DNA of 64,000 bases from Desulfosoma caldarium (GCF_003751385.1 NZ_RJVA01000012.1:310001-374000), one strand, 5' to 3'. Counted from the stretch's first letter, positions 9,281 to 18,382 are shown. Translations and numbers: made by a program. The notes: generated by a model not told the origin, from the sequence alone.

Positions 9281-10349
9281 GGCCCGCATCCTTGCATGGT
9301 TTCGAGGTCCTGCCCAAGGCCTCCTCCAAAGAGCGCACACGGTCTCGAAGGGCCGCCAATTCCTGCTGCCATCGAGGAAGCCTCAGCCAAGCAGCGTAGT
9401 GGCGCAGCCACTGCTTTTGAGGCATGGCCGGAATGCCCAACAGATCTTGGCCGGGTTCCACCGAATGGGAAATGGCGGACTTAGCCCCGATGCGCACGCG
9501 ATCGCCCACCGTCACATGGCCCGCAATGCCCACTTGGCCTCCCAGGACCACATGATTTCCCAAAGTAACACTGCCGGCAATGCCCACTTGCGCCACAAGA
9601 AGGCTGTGGCGACCAATGGTCACATTGTGCGCAATGTGGACCAGGTTGTCGATTTTGACCCCTTCCTGAATCCAGGTCCGCCCGAAAGTGGCTCGGTCAA
9701 CGGTGCAATTGGCGCCGATTTCCACGTCGTCGTCGATTTGAACGATGCCCGTCTGAGGAATCTTCGTGGAACGACCTTCAGCGTCCTGGGCAAATCCAAA
9801 GCCGTCACTTCCAATGACCGTTCCCGAGTGGATGATCACGCGATTTCCCAACCGGCATCCGTCCAGAATGGTGACATGCGGATAAATCAGGCACTGAGCG
9901 CCAATGGTCACGCCAGCCCCTACGTACACATGGCCGTAGAGGCGCGTGCCGGATCCGATGGAGGCACCGGGACCCACATGGACCCACGGACCCACGGAGG
10001 CATCCTCGGCCACGAAGGCCTCAGGGGATATGAGAGCGCTGGCGTGAATGCCTGGATTTAACACCGGAGGGGAATAGAAGAGCTGGGCGGCTTTGGCCAT
10101 GGTCCAATACGGATTCGAAGAGACCAGAACAGGCAGCCCCACATCCTCCAAACTGGCATCCCCGATCACCGCCGCCGCGCGGCACCTTTCCAGTTTCGCT
10201 TTGTACTTGGGGTTGGCTAGAAAAGTGATCTGTGTGGGGCCTGCCGTTTCCAGGGGCCCGACCCCTTCAACGATCAGATTGGGGTTTCCCTTCAAGGTCA
10301 CATCAAGCAATTGGGCCAGTTCCGAAAGGCGATAACGCTTTTTTTCCAC
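9264..10349 (-). CDS. lpxD: UDP-3-O-(3-hydroxyacyl)glucosamine N-acyltransferase
   Basis: Adds the N-linked hydroxyacyl chain in the third step of lipid A synthesis. The 361-residue protein has an N-terminal uridine-binding domain (about 1-100, including [16 protein letters not shown]), then a long hexapeptide-repeat helix with the active histidine in [10 protein letters not shown], and a C-terminal helix ([12 protein letters not shown]). Length and domain order are normal for LpxD. It is placed between skp/ompH and fabZ as in many proteobacteria. Confidence 0.95.
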   Translation of the reverse strand: MEKKRYRLSELAQLLDVTLKGNPNLIVEGVGPLETAGPTQITFLANPKYKAKLERCRAAAVIGDASLEDVGLPVLVSSNPYWTMAKAAQLFYSPPVLNPGIHASALISPEAFVAEDASVGPWVHVGPGASIGSGTRLYGHVYVGAGVTIGAQCLIYPHVTILDGCRLGNRVIIHSGTVIGSDGFGFAQDAEGRSTKIPQTGIVQIDDDVEIGANCTVDRATFGRTWIQEGVKIDNLVHIAHNVTIGRHSLLVAQVGIAGSVTLGNHVVLGGQVGIAGHVTVGDRVRIGAKSAISHSVEPGQDLLGIPAMPQKQWLRHYAAWLRLPRWQQELAALRDRVRSLEEALGRTSKPCKDAGHGNEC

Positions 10350-10372
10350 GCCGCACAGCCTTTCCTCAAGTC

Positions 10373-10897
10373 TTATCGCTTGACTTTGTCCAGTTCCTTG
10401 ATGATGGTCTGGGTTAAGTCACTCTTTTCGTTGGCATACGCCAAACCGGCTTTTTGAGCTTCAAAGATAAAATCGTATTTTCCCTTCTTGCCGATGGTCT
10501 GCACGATGTCCATGATTTTATCGATCAGGGGTTTGGTCAACTGCTGCGACAATCTGTTGAGTTCCGCATTGCTTTCCATAAGAAGCTTTTCGCCTTCCAT
10601 CTGCATCTGTCGCAGCTCTTGAGCTTTTTGCTTCTTGGATTTTTCATCCATCATCTTGAGTTGTTTTTCAAAAGATTCCTTAACTTCCTGAAATTCTTTG
10701 GCCTTGGCTTGCACGTCGGCTTCCAGTTGCGCTTTCTTGGTGTTGAATTCTTTTTTTACTTCCTGGCCCCATTGGGAGCGGTCAAGAACGGCTTGAAGAT
10801 CAAAGTAGCCGATTTTAACATCAGCACCCCGGGCAGATGGATTCCACACACAAAGGCTCACCAGGCACAGAACGACGGAAAATAGACGATACTTCAT
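10373..10897 (-). CDS. skp: Periplasmic OmpH/Skp-family chaperone
   Basis: Binds unfolded outer-membrane proteins in the periplasm and delivers them to the Bam complex. The 174 residues begin with a Sec signal peptide ending around SARGA, then [14 protein letters not shown], the family's opening strand. A long lysine- and glutamate-rich coiled coil follows (roughly 60-130), forming the tentacles of the Skp trimer. A short C-terminal strand region closes the body. It lies directly downstream of bamA and upstream of lpxD, the classical order. Confidence 0.92.
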   Translation of the reverse strand: MKYRLFSVVLCLVSLCVWNPSARGADVKIGYFDLQAVLDRSQWGQEVKKEFNTKKAQLEADVQAKAKEFQEVKESFEKQLKMMDEKSKKQKAQELRQMQMEGEKLLMESNAELNRLSQQLTKPLIDKIMDIVQTIGKKGKYDFIFEAQKAGLAYANEKSDLTQTIIKELDKVKR

Positions 10898-10945
10898 GAG
10901 TGTCTTAACCTCCCATGTCTAAGTTTGGGCAACACGCTCGTTTGG

Positions 10946-13603
10946 CTAGAAAAATACGCCCATGGAAAATTGCCAATTGCTTGTATCTTCGCCGGATTTT
11001 CGATCCAAATTGTAGCCCCATTCGATGCGCAGTGGCCCCAAGGGAGAATTCCAACGCAAACCCATCCCACCTGCCTTTCGAAAATCATTTAGGCGAAAAT
11101 CTTCGCCCTTTGCAAAAGCGTTGCCGGCATCAAAGAAGAGGACGCCTCGCATGCCGATTTTTTCCACCAGAGGAAAGAGCAGTTCCAGGTTTACCTGGCC
11201 GAACTTGATGCCGCCGATGCTATCCCCCGTTTCCGGATCCTTGGGTCCCACGTCGCCCCATCTAAAGGCCCGAATGGAATTGATGCCTCCAAGAAAGAAG
11301 CGTTCATAGATGGGGGCCGGCTTGTCCGCGTCCAACTCAAAGATGTAGCCGCCCTTCACGTGCGCAAAGCCAACAAACTTCCACCACAAGGGCACATACC
11401 GGCCGACTCCACAAACGACACTCACGAAATCCGAATCACTTCCTAGATAGGGAATGGAATATTCCAACGAAACCTTTACCGTAGATCCTCGCGTGGGTAG
11501 AAAGGGATGGTCGGTGCTGTCCCGTTCGATGGACCCTATGAGGCTGCTTTTAATTTGGCGCCCCTCCTGGTCTTTGATGATAAGCGCCGCATCTTCGGCC
11601 ACATTAGACACCTTAGCGCTTTCAAAAACATACGCCAAATGCCACCGGCTCCACGTGCCAAAGGGATGGCTGATTCGAAGCTTGCCCCCTGTAGCGTCTT
11701 TGTCGAAGTCGTTGTATTCTCGATACCAATCATAAAGGTCGAATCCGGCGGAAAGGGGTATGTCGAACAACCACGGTTCGGTGAAACTGATCGAGTACCG
11801 CGAGGTTTGCCCGCCCAGATAGGCCTTGAGAGCGAGGTATTGGCCACGGCCGAACAAGTTTCGCTCCATAATGTTGCCTCCGACAAAAACCCCGTCTTCC
11901 GACGAATAGCCGCCTCCCACACTAAGCGCTCCTGTCGGCTTTTCTTTCACCTTGACGTTGAGGTTCATGGCTTCCGAGCTGGAGCTCTGGGAACTTTGAA
12001 TGTCGACTTCTTCAAAATAGTCCACGCGCCGAAGATTCAGCTGACTGCGTTCCAAGGCCGAAACGCTGAAGCGGTCGCCTTCGGCCAGCTGAATTTCTCG
12101 TCGAATCACGTTATCCCGCGTTCGCGTATTTCCCGTGATGGTAATCTTTTCGATGTGCACCACGGGTCCTTTGCGTAGTTGATAGACCACGGTGGCGGTA
12201 TGGCTTTCCTGGTTTTTCGTCACCATGGGGTCCACCTCAGCGTAGGCGTGTCCCGCATCCATGAGGTGTTTGGTGAGGGTGTCCAGGTCTTTGCGGAGTT
12301 TTTCACGGCTGAAATACTGTTTTTCCTTAAGTTCCAGTTTTTCGGCCACTTTCGGGGTGGTTTCCAGAAGGTCGCCTTGAACTTGTACGGAAGAGACTCG
12401 GTACCGCTCCCCCTCCATCACGGGAATGGTCACATGAAAACCATCGTCTTTCATTTCCACCGAGGGCGTGCCCGCTCGAGCGTCCATGAAGCCCCGATCA
12501 TGGTAAAAAGCGGTCAGCCGGTCCAAATCTGTATCCAACACTTCCCGATCCAGTACCCCTTTGTCGGAAACCCAGGAAAAGAAGCCGCGTGCCTTGGTTT
12601 CCATGATTCCTCGAAGCTTACGGTCGGAAAAATGTTTGTTGCCCGTAAACGTTACACGCTTCACGTAAACCTTTTTGCCTTCTTTGATGCGAAAGGTGAC
12701 CACCGCCTTTCGAGGATCCTGTGGAAATTCGACAGACGGGGAGACTTCTGCATGGAAAAAGGCCTTTTGATGGTAGAGCTTGACGATGCGGTTGGCATCG
12801 TCATTGACCACGTTCATGCGCAGTACGGTAAATGGTTTGGTGGAAATGGCCGCAAGAATATCCTTGTCTTTGATCTTGTCATTGCCTTTAATCTTGACGT
12901 CCACCACGGAAGGCTTTTCCCGCACCACGAACGTCACCTGCTTTCCCTTATCGGTATCCGTAACGTCGACGGCCACGGTTTCAAAAAAGCCCATTTTGTA
13001 GATGGTGCGAAGGTCTTCCTGCAGGGTTTCCTGGCTAAGCAGTTCGCCTTTCTTTGTTTTCACCTGCACCAAGATGGCGTCCGGCTCGATGCGCTCGGTG
13101 CCTCGCACGCTAACATCCGCCACCACGGCTTTGGCTAGAACATGAACGGTGACCTGTTGAGCCATTTGTTGAGCGGCATCGACCAGGTTGGCCCAATCCC
13201 CTTCCACAAAGAGGACTTGTGGGGCCGCCGGCCTTTCCGCGTCCACGAGTCGTCCGTCCACACTTGCCTTGTCCCCCAGTTGTGTGAGGCTTCCCCAGAT
13301 GACGTAGCGGGCCTTGAGGCGCCGTGCCAAGTCCAGGGCTTGCGACTCACTTGCCACGGGTTGGTTTCCTGCCGCGCGCCGCACCTCGGGCAACGGCACC
13401 AGTTCCACACCCAGGTTGAGCAGGCTTTGAGCAATCAGTTCTTGGACTCCGGTGCTTAACTGAGGTTGAGGCTGGGCCGTGTGGACGGCAAAAGGGGCGA
13501 CGGCAACCCGTGGGTGCTCAGCCGGTGCCATTTCCTGTCCCTGCGCGCTCAAAGCCCACAGCAGCAAAACCCCCAAAGCATAGCCGAGCTTTCTGGCCAT
13601 CAT
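10946..13603 (-). CDS. bamA: Outer membrane protein assembly factor BamA with extra N-terminal domain
   Basis: Inserts beta-barrel proteins into the outer membrane. After a signal peptide (ALSAQGQEM), residues of about 30-145 form a domain resembling TolB/FlgO N-terminal folds (VAVAPFAV, ELIAQSLLNLGVELVPLPEV, ARYVIWGSLTQLG). POTRA domains follow (to about residue 470), then a 16-strand barrel ending in phenylalanine (MGVFF). The loop-6 motif reads SIRAFRWGDVGP, with alanine where most BamA proteins have glycine (RGF/RGY). The start at 13603 has AGGAGA just upstream; 13600 and 13615 are alternatives. At about 885 residues it is longer than E. coli BamA (810) because of the N-terminal domain. 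Confidence 0.94.
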   Translation of the reverse strand: MMARKLGYALGVLLLWALSAQGQEMAPAEHPRVAVAPFAVHTAQPQPQLSTGVQELIAQSLLNLGVELVPLPEVRRAAGNQPVASESQALDLARRLKARYVIWGSLTQLGDKASVDGRLVDAERPAAPQVLFVEGDWANLVDAAQQMAQQVTVHVLAKAVVADVSVRGTERIEPDAILVQVKTKKGELLSQETLQEDLRTIYKMGFFETVAVDVTDTDKGKQVTFVVREKPSVVDVKIKGNDKIKDKDILAAISTKPFTVLRMNVVNDDANRIVKLYHQKAFFHAEVSPSVEFPQDPRKAVVTFRIKEGKKVYVKRVTFTGNKHFSDRKLRGIMETKARGFFSWVSDKGVLDREVLDTDLDRLTAFYHDRGFMDARAGTPSVEMKDDGFHVTIPVMEGERYRVSSVQVQGDLLETTPKVAEKLELKEKQYFSREKLRKDLDTLTKHLMDAGHAYAEVDPMVTKNQESHTATVVYQLRKGPVVHIEKITITGNTRTRDNVIRREIQLAEGDRFSVSALERSQLNLRRVDYFEEVDIQSSQSSSSEAMNLNVKVKEKPTGALSVGGGYSSEDGVFVGGNIMERNLFGRGQYLALKAYLGGQTSRYSISFTEPWLFDIPLSAGFDLYDWYREYNDFDKDATGGKLRISHPFGTWSRWHLAYVFESAKVSNVAEDAALIIKDQEGRQIKSSLIGSIERDSTDHPFLPTRGSTVKVSLEYSIPYLGSDSDFVSVVCGVGRYVPLWWKFVGFAHVKGGYIFELDADKPAPIYERFFLGGINSIRAFRWGDVGPKDPETGDSIGGIKFGQVNLELLFPLVEKIGMRGVLFFDAGNAFAKGEDFRLNDFRKAGGMGLRWNSPLGPLRIEWGYNLDRKSGEDTSNWQFSMGVFF

Positions 13604-13650
13604 GATTCTCCTCATGGGTGTTCTACCAAAGCCCCTTCGCCTCCTGACCC

Positions 13651-14355
13651 TCAGTGGACAGCCGCCACCGGGCGAAGTTGCCCGTCCGAAAGTTGCAACG
13701 TGCGATGCATGACGGCGGCCAATTCCTGATTATGGGTCACCACGACCATGGTGAGGCCCAACTCTTTATTCAAAGCGACCAGCAACTCGTGGAACCGCCG
13801 GGCCGTCTTTGTGTCCAGATTTCCCGTCGGCTCATCGGCCAGCAGGATCGAAGGTCCCAGAACCAAGGCTCGAGCGATGGCCACGCGCTGTTGTTCACCG
13901 CCGGAAAGTTCCGCCGGCCTGTGGTGACGGCGGTGGCTTAGCTCCAGTTTATCCAAAAGATCTTCCGCCCGTGCTCGAACGGCTTTTTTGGAAAGGCCCG
14001 CGATCATACCGGGCATCATGACGTTTTCCAGGGCCGTAAATTCCGGCAACAAGTAATGAAACTGAAAAACAAACCCGATATGACGATTGCGAAATTCGGC
14101 CAGCGTGTCCTCCGGCCACAAAAAGACATCGTTGCCTCCAAAAAGCACCTTGCCGGCCGTGGGCCGATCCAGGGTACCGAGAATGTGCAGGAGGGTGGAT
14201 TTGCCCACCCCAGACGCGCCCACCACGGCGACCATTTCGCCTCGAGAGACGGTCAGTTCTAAATCTCGAAAAAGTTCCACCCGCTGCGGCCCGTTGTTGA
14301 ACACTTTGGAAATGCCCACGGCATGAATCTGCAGACCCTGCGGTCGCTCATTCAT
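13651..14355 (-). CDS. lolD: Lipoprotein-releasing ABC transporter ATPase LolD
   Basis: Powers release of outer-membrane lipoproteins from the inner membrane with LolC/E. The 234 residues contain Walker A GASGVGKST, Q-loop FVFQFHYLLPEFTALENV (typical of LolD), signature LSGGEQQR, Walker B ILLADEPTGNLD and the switch histidine in VVVTHN. The start at 14355 overlaps the lolC stop by 8 bp; the open frame extends further upstream but that part is inside lolC. Its pairing with an FtsX-type permease, and bamA next, supports LolD over other MacB-like ATPases. Confidence 0.94.
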   Translation of the reverse strand: MNERPQGLQIHAVGISKVFNNGPQRVELFRDLELTVSRGEMVAVVGASGVGKSTLLHILGTLDRPTAGKVLFGGNDVFLWPEDTLAEFRNRHIGFVFQFHYLLPEFTALENVMMPGMIAGLSKKAVRARAEDLLDKLELSHRRHHRPAELSGGEQQRVAIARALVLGPSILLADEPTGNLDTKTARRFHELLVALNKELGLTMVVVTHNQELAAVMHRTLQLSDGQLRPVAAVH

Positions 14356-15595
14356 AACGCAGCGCCTCCGCAGGATGAAGCTTGGCGGCCTGCTTTGACG
14401 GATAAAACGTCGCCACAAGACAAATCGCAACCGCCGCACAGGCAATGAGGACCACGTCCAGCGGTTCCGTGCGAACCGGCAGGGTGGATATGTAATACAC
14501 GTCCCTGGGAAGCTCGATGAACTGGTAGCGCTTGAGTAGTTCGCATAGGGTAAAGCCACCCACGAGTCCCAGGACGGTGCCCACCACGCCGATGAGTAAC
14601 CCTTCCAAAACGAAGATGCGCCGAACCTTATGCGTGGTGGCGCCCATGGCTTTGAGAATGGCGATGTCTTTGGTTTTTTCCATGACCATCATGATTAAAG
14701 AACTGACAATGTTAAAGGCGGCAACCAAGATGATCAAAGTGAGTATGATAAACATGACGACCTTTTCCAGCTTGAGTGCCGAGAATAGATTGTGGTTCAT
14801 CTGCATCCAGTCTCGAACCCAATAGGGATAGCCAAGTTTTTTTTGCAGCTTATTAGAGACGGAGGCGGCCGCATAAATATCCTTCACCTTGACTTCGATG
14901 CCGCTCACAGCATCGCCGATTCCCAAAAGCTTCTGGGCATCCCTGATATGGACATAGGCCAGAGTGTTATCGTATTCATACATGCCTGATTTAAAAAGAC
15001 CAACCACCCGATAAAGCCGACTCTTGGGAACGCGCCCTGCAGGCGTGGTCTGCCCCGTGGGGGAAATCAGGGTCACATAGTCGTTGGTCTGAACGCCCAG
15101 GCGGGCCGCCAGTTCGACGCCAACAATGATGCTCGGCGCAGGACGCTCTGTGAACGATGCGTCTTCACGGGACGATAAAAGGGAGGCGAGGGTGCCTTGA
15201 AGAAGGCTTTGTTCCAGCCGCGTCACCCTGGGGGCCGTTTTCGGGTCGATGCCCCGCAGAATGGCCCCGGAGATGAACTTGCCGGAATTCACCATGACTT
15301 GGGTGAGCACGAAGGGTGTCGCCGCCTCAACCCCGTCTTCCCGTTCAATTTCTTGCACCAGATGAGCATACCCGTCAAAGATGCCTTGAAAATGACCGAT
15401 GACGGCATGGGATGTGATGCCCAAGATGCGGTCCCTCAAATCGTGCTGAAAACCGTTCATGACGGCCAAAACGACTATCAGAGCCATGACCCCAACGGCC
15501 ACGCCGGCCACCGAAATCAAGGTGATCAGGGAGATGAAGGCATGCCTTCTTTTGGCCATCAGGTAGCGGAGACTGACAAAAAGCTCAAACTGCAT
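14348..15595 (-). CDS. lolC: Lipoprotein-releasing ABC transporter permease, LolC/LolE family
   Basis: Membrane part of the lipoprotein-release machine. The 415 residues start with the family signature FVSLRYLMAKRRHAFISLI and a first transmembrane helix, followed by a large periplasmic domain (about 50-260) and three C-terminal helices of the FtsX fold (including MVMEKTKDIAILKAMGAT). Only one permease gene is present, so the transporter may be a LolCDE variant with one permease acting as a homodimer (LolF-like), as in many non-gamma proteobacteria; this is inference. It is 10 bp downstream of lysS. Confidence 0.92.
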   Translation of the reverse strand: MQFELFVSLRYLMAKRRHAFISLITLISVAGVAVGVMALIVVLAVMNGFQHDLRDRILGITSHAVIGHFQGIFDGYAHLVQEIEREDGVEAATPFVLTQVMVNSGKFISGAILRGIDPKTAPRVTRLEQSLLQGTLASLLSSREDASFTERPAPSIIVGVELAARLGVQTNDYVTLISPTGQTTPAGRVPKSRLYRVVGLFKSGMYEYDNTLAYVHIRDAQKLLGIGDAVSGIEVKVKDIYAAASVSNKLQKKLGYPYWVRDWMQMNHNLFSALKLEKVVMFIILTLIILVAAFNIVSSLIMMVMEKTKDIAILKAMGATTHKVRRIFVLEGLLIGVVGTVLGLVGGFTLCELLKRYQFIELPRDVYYISTLPVRTEPLDVVLIACAAVAICLVATFYPSKQAAKLHPAEALRYE

Positions 15596-15605
15596 AGGGG
15601 CTTCG

Positions 15606-17099
15606 CTACTGCTTCTTTTCGGGACGAAGATGTGGAAACAAGATCACATCGCGAATGCTCGGCGAATCGGTAAAAAGCATGACCATGCGGTCGATGCCGA
15701 TTCCTTCTCCGGCGGCCGGAGGCATTCCGTATTCGAGAGCTCGAATGTAATCCTCATCCATCAGGTGCGCTTCCTCATCTCCGGCTTCTCGCGCTTCCAG
15801 CTGGCGCCGAAACCTTTCCCTTTGGTCCCGAGGGTCGTTCAGTTCCGAAAAGGCATTGGCCATTTCCCGGCCTGCAATGAAGAGTTCAAAGCGATCTGTC
15901 AGGTGCGGCTCCCGATCGTTTTTTCGGGACAGCGGCGACACCTCAAGGGGATAGTGGGTTATGAAAGTCGGCTGCACCAGTTTGGGCTCCACCACGAGGT
16001 CAAAAATCTTGGTGAGAAGCTTGCCATGGCCTTCGTATTTTTCCACTGGCAGGTTTAGGGAACGGGCTACATTGGCAGTGGCGTCGGGATCGTGCACGGC
16101 TTCCGGCGGAATTTGGCCGATTTCCGTCAACGCTTCCGACAGACGAAAGCGGCGCCAGGGAGGTGTCAGATCTATGGTAGCGCCCTGGTAGGTAACCTGA
16201 AGGCGACCGCCGTTGACCTGTTGCGCCACGTGGACAAAGAGTTGCTCGGTGAGGGTGATAAGGTCCTCAAAGGTGGCGTAGGCTTGGTAGAATTCCAGCA
16301 TCGTGAATTCGGGATTGTGCTGCGTGGAAATGCCCTCGTTTCGAAAATTGCGGTTGAGTTCAAAAACACGTTCAAAGCCGCCAACAAGAAGCCTTTTAAG
16401 ATAAAGCTCCGGAGCGATGCGAAGATAAAGGTCAATGCCGAGAGCGTTGTGAAAGGTCTTGAAGGGCTTGGCCGTGGCGCCTCCTGGAATGATCTGCATC
16501 ATGGGCGTTTCCACTTCCAGAAAGCCTCGACTGGAAAGAAATTGCCGCACGGCCTGAACGATCTGCGTCCTCTTGACAAAGGTGTCTCGAACCGAAGGAT
16601 TCACAATAAGATCCACATACCTCTGGCGGTAGCGGGTCTCCACATCTTTGAGGCCGTGGTATTTTTCGGGAAGTGGACGAAGGTTCTTGGTTAGAAGCAC
16701 GACGTCCTGGGCCAGAAGGGTCAGTTCCTTGGTCTTGGTGCGAAAAAGGGTGCCGCGAACGCGGATGATGTCTCCCAGATCCAACTTCTTGACTAGGGCG
16801 TACGCATCCTTGCCCAGCGTGTTTTGCTGGCAGTAAACCTGAATGCGGCCGGAACCGTCCTGAATGTGCATAAAAATGGACCGGCCGAAAGAACGCAACG
16901 CCATGATTCGACCCGCCACAAGGAAAGGGGCAGGGGGATCAGATTCCAGCTCCTCCTGGCTCTTGTGACCGAAATCGTTCACGATGGAGCCGATGGCATG
17001 ATCCACGGTGTATCCGTTCGGGTAAAGGCATATGCCTTCCCGTTCCATTTGTTCCGCTTTGGCAAGGCGCTCCCGAAGTACCTGACTGAGTTCCTCCAT
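15606..17099 (-). CDS. lysS: Lysyl-tRNA synthetase, class II
   Basis: Charges tRNA-Lys with lysine. The 497-residue protein has an N-terminal OB-fold anticodon domain (VAGRIMALRSFGRSIFMHIQ, residues about 60-160) and a class II catalytic core: motif 1 near FLEVETPMMQ, motif 2 FRNEGISTQHNPEFTMLEFY, motif 3 GIGIDRMVMLFTD. The start at 17099 gives the usual MEEL opening; the open frame continues to 17198, but that extension has no family similarity. It is the first gene of the long envelope run. Confidence 0.96.
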   Translation of the reverse strand: MEELSQVLRERLAKAEQMEREGICLYPNGYTVDHAIGSIVNDFGHKSQEELESDPPAPFLVAGRIMALRSFGRSIFMHIQDGSGRIQVYCQQNTLGKDAYALVKKLDLGDIIRVRGTLFRTKTKELTLLAQDVVLLTKNLRPLPEKYHGLKDVETRYRQRYVDLIVNPSVRDTFVKRTQIVQAVRQFLSSRGFLEVETPMMQIIPGGATAKPFKTFHNALGIDLYLRIAPELYLKRLLVGGFERVFELNRNFRNEGISTQHNPEFTMLEFYQAYATFEDLITLTEQLFVHVAQQVNGGRLQVTYQGATIDLTPPWRRFRLSEALTEIGQIPPEAVHDPDATANVARSLNLPVEKYEGHGKLLTKIFDLVVEPKLVQPTFITHYPLEVSPLSRKNDREPHLTDRFELFIAGREMANAFSELNDPRDQRERFRRQLEAREAGDEEAHLMDEDYIRALEYGMPPAAGEGIGIDRMVMLFTDSPSIRDVILFPHLRPEKKQ

Positions 17100-17226
17100 A
17101 GATGTAGGTGTCCTTTCCTTTTCCAGCGATGAAGAGTCGCACAATCGGCCGAAAAATGCGGGAGAACCGTAGTTGATTTGGGCCGTGGCGTCAAGCACGG
17201 ACCCTGCTGAGCCATGTGGAGAGAGC

Positions 17227-17391
17227 CTATTTGCGGGTTTTGTCTTTCATGAGGGCCGAGATGCTAAAAGCGCCAATGAGGACGCTCAAAATGAGAAGCG
17301 CCCAATCGCCGTGGTGCCAAACCCGTTGCACGCCAAGCCCGAAAAGAATCACGCCCCCTCCCAAACACATCCACGCTGTACTGCGACTCAT
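17227..17391 (-). CDS. Small two-helix membrane protein, unknown function
   Basis: A 54-codon frame beginning MSRSTAWMCLGG and ending SALMKDKTRK. It has a strong AGGGGGA ribosome site 7 bases before the ATG. Two hydrophobic stretches (about residues 6-22 and 30-46) separated by QRVWHHGDW suggest a helical hairpin in the inner membrane with a positively charged tail. It lies 127 bp upstream of lysS on the same strand and could be the first gene of that transcript. I do not recognise the family. Support is the ribosome site, the hydrophobicity pattern and the lack of any competing gene. Confidence 0.55.
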   Translation of the reverse strand: MSRSTAWMCLGGGVILFGLGVQRVWHHGDWALLILSVLIGAFSISALMKDKTRK

Positions 17392-17535
17392 CCCTTCCCC
17401 CTGGAAAACCCTTGGTGCTGCACTCCAACCATGGACCGTGTTTATCCGACCCTTTTCCCAAAAACGCGAAGTTTGTAACGGCTCATTCAGGCAAAAACGA
17501 AAAAGTGACTTTCCATTGCATTCAGACCGCTTGAA

Positions 17536-17565
17536 ATCTTAAGCCAGTTTTGATTTTCAAAGCAA
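17536..17565 (-). promoter_or_regulatory. Candidate sigma-70 promoter for the small ORF / lysS operon
   Basis: On the minus strand TTGCTT (17565-17560) and TAAGAT (17541-17536) are separated by 18 bases, about 145 bases upstream of the small membrane protein start. The match to consensus is partial and no independent support exists. Confidence 0.3.
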
Positions 17566-17603
17566 AGAAAAAGGAAACGTGAATCGGTTCCGCCGGCGCA
17601 CCG

Positions 17604-17632
17604 TGCCAAGGGCCACCATGGCGCCCTTGGCA
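17604..17632. repeat. Perfect 10-bp inverted repeat upstream of the tRNA-Arg promoter
   Basis: TGCCAAGGGC (17604-17613) is followed 9 bases later by its exact reverse complement (17623-17632). No T-run follows on either strand, so it is not a standard terminator. It ends 6 bp before the tRNA promoter's -35 box and could be a protein-binding site or a transcript hairpin. Confidence 0.55.
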
Positions 17633-17638
17633 AGGCTA

Positions 17639-17666
17639 TTGACAGCGCCGGGGCTTTACGTAAAGT
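17639..17666 (+). promoter_or_regulatory. Probable sigma-70 promoter of tRNA-Arg
   Basis: A perfect -35 box TTGACA (17639-17644), a 16-bp spacer and TAAAGT (17661-17666) as -10. The expected start near 17673 leaves a leader of about 48 bases before the mature tRNA. Confidence 0.6.
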
Positions 17667-17720
17667 AGGGCCCACATTTTCACTGGGTCGGAGCGGCCTT
17701 TCGGCCGACCGCCATCGTGG

Positions 17721-17797
17721 GCGCCTGTAGCTCAGGAGGACAGAGCAGCGGACTTCTAATCCGCGGGTCGGGGGTTCGAATCCTCCCAGGCGCGCCA
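17721..17797 (+). tRNA. tRNA-Arg (anticodon TCT)
   Basis: A full cloverleaf: acceptor GCGCCTG pairs with CAGGCGC, D-arm GCTC/GAGC, anticodon stem GCGGA/TCCGC around CTTCTAA (anticodon TCT, reading AGA/AGG), and T-arm with TTCGAAT loop. The CCA end is encoded (17795-17797). It stands alone on the plus strand between lysS and the double-cubane protein gene. Confidence 0.96.
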
Positions 17798-18382
17798 TAA
17801 AACCAATGGGTTAAAGCTCATCTTGAGGCTCTTCGAATTTCTTAAGCCCAACCCTCCTTGCGCATTGCCCGCTGCAAATGTTCATCGTAGCCTTCTTTTC
17901 TGGCGATTTTGCACCCAACGGATTCGATCCTGATGTCTCTTCTGTCACGGAAAATCTAGCTTTGGTCTTTTATCGGAAATGCGTGCGGAAAGAATGCTCA
18001 TGGCCGTGAGATCATCATCTTTTGGCCTGGCAAGTGAGATGGCCGTCGGAGAGTTTGCGTTCGGCCTTTTCGGCATGATCCAATCCCTCATGCATCAAAG
18101 GCAAGGTACGGATTTTCTGAGAGTTCTTTCAGCCGGGTATCCTGTGCTCATCGGCTCTACGAAGCTTTTCAACTATAGAAAGGACCGATTTCTATCTATT
18201 GGAAAATCGGACATTTCCTATTTGTCCCTCTGGCGATCATGCCATAGAAACACAGAGCATTTGTGAATGCGCTAAACATCTATTTGAAGCACGCGGCGCA
18301 AGGCCTGCCCTCGGAAAACCTAAAGAGGTGTTCTACGCGGCAGTGCTCGACGCGGCATCCCAATCCTATAGGGAGGAGAGCC
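17798..18382. other. Long intergenic region upstream of the double-cubane protein gene
   Basis: A 585-bp stretch without a convincing gene. A 95-codon frame (17979-18266) has no recognisable similarity and no ribosome site, and the in-frame upstream extension of the next gene from 18263 looks non-coding. A weak hairpin with 7-bp arms (18185-18191 with 18204-18210) is present. Leader or regulatory sequence for the gene at 18383 is the most likely content. Confidence 0.5.

Larger units (their letters stand above)
17392..17720. other. Divergent intergenic region between small ORF/lysS and tRNA-Arg
   Basis: No convincing gene. It holds a candidate minus-strand promoter (17536-17565), a perfect 10-bp inverted repeat (17604-17632) and a plus-strand promoter for the tRNA (17639-17666). 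An open frame across the tRNA on the minus strand (ending at 17487) is a known kind of artefact and was not called. Confidence 0.6.

Noticed and set aside
13651-14559. Longer LolD start giving 302 residues.
   Set aside because: The extra 68 residues are translated from inside lolC and have no similarity to ABC ATPases; the ATG at 14355 fits.
17487-17798. 103-codon minus-strand frame running through tRNA-Arg (begins MARLGGFEPPTRG).
   Set aside because: It is the antisense of a tRNA, a widespread artefact in gene calls; no ribosome site or homologous function.
17979-18266. 95-codon plus-strand frame upstream of the double-cubane protein gene.
   Set aside because: No ribosome site, no recognisable similarity and mixed composition; more likely leader sequence.
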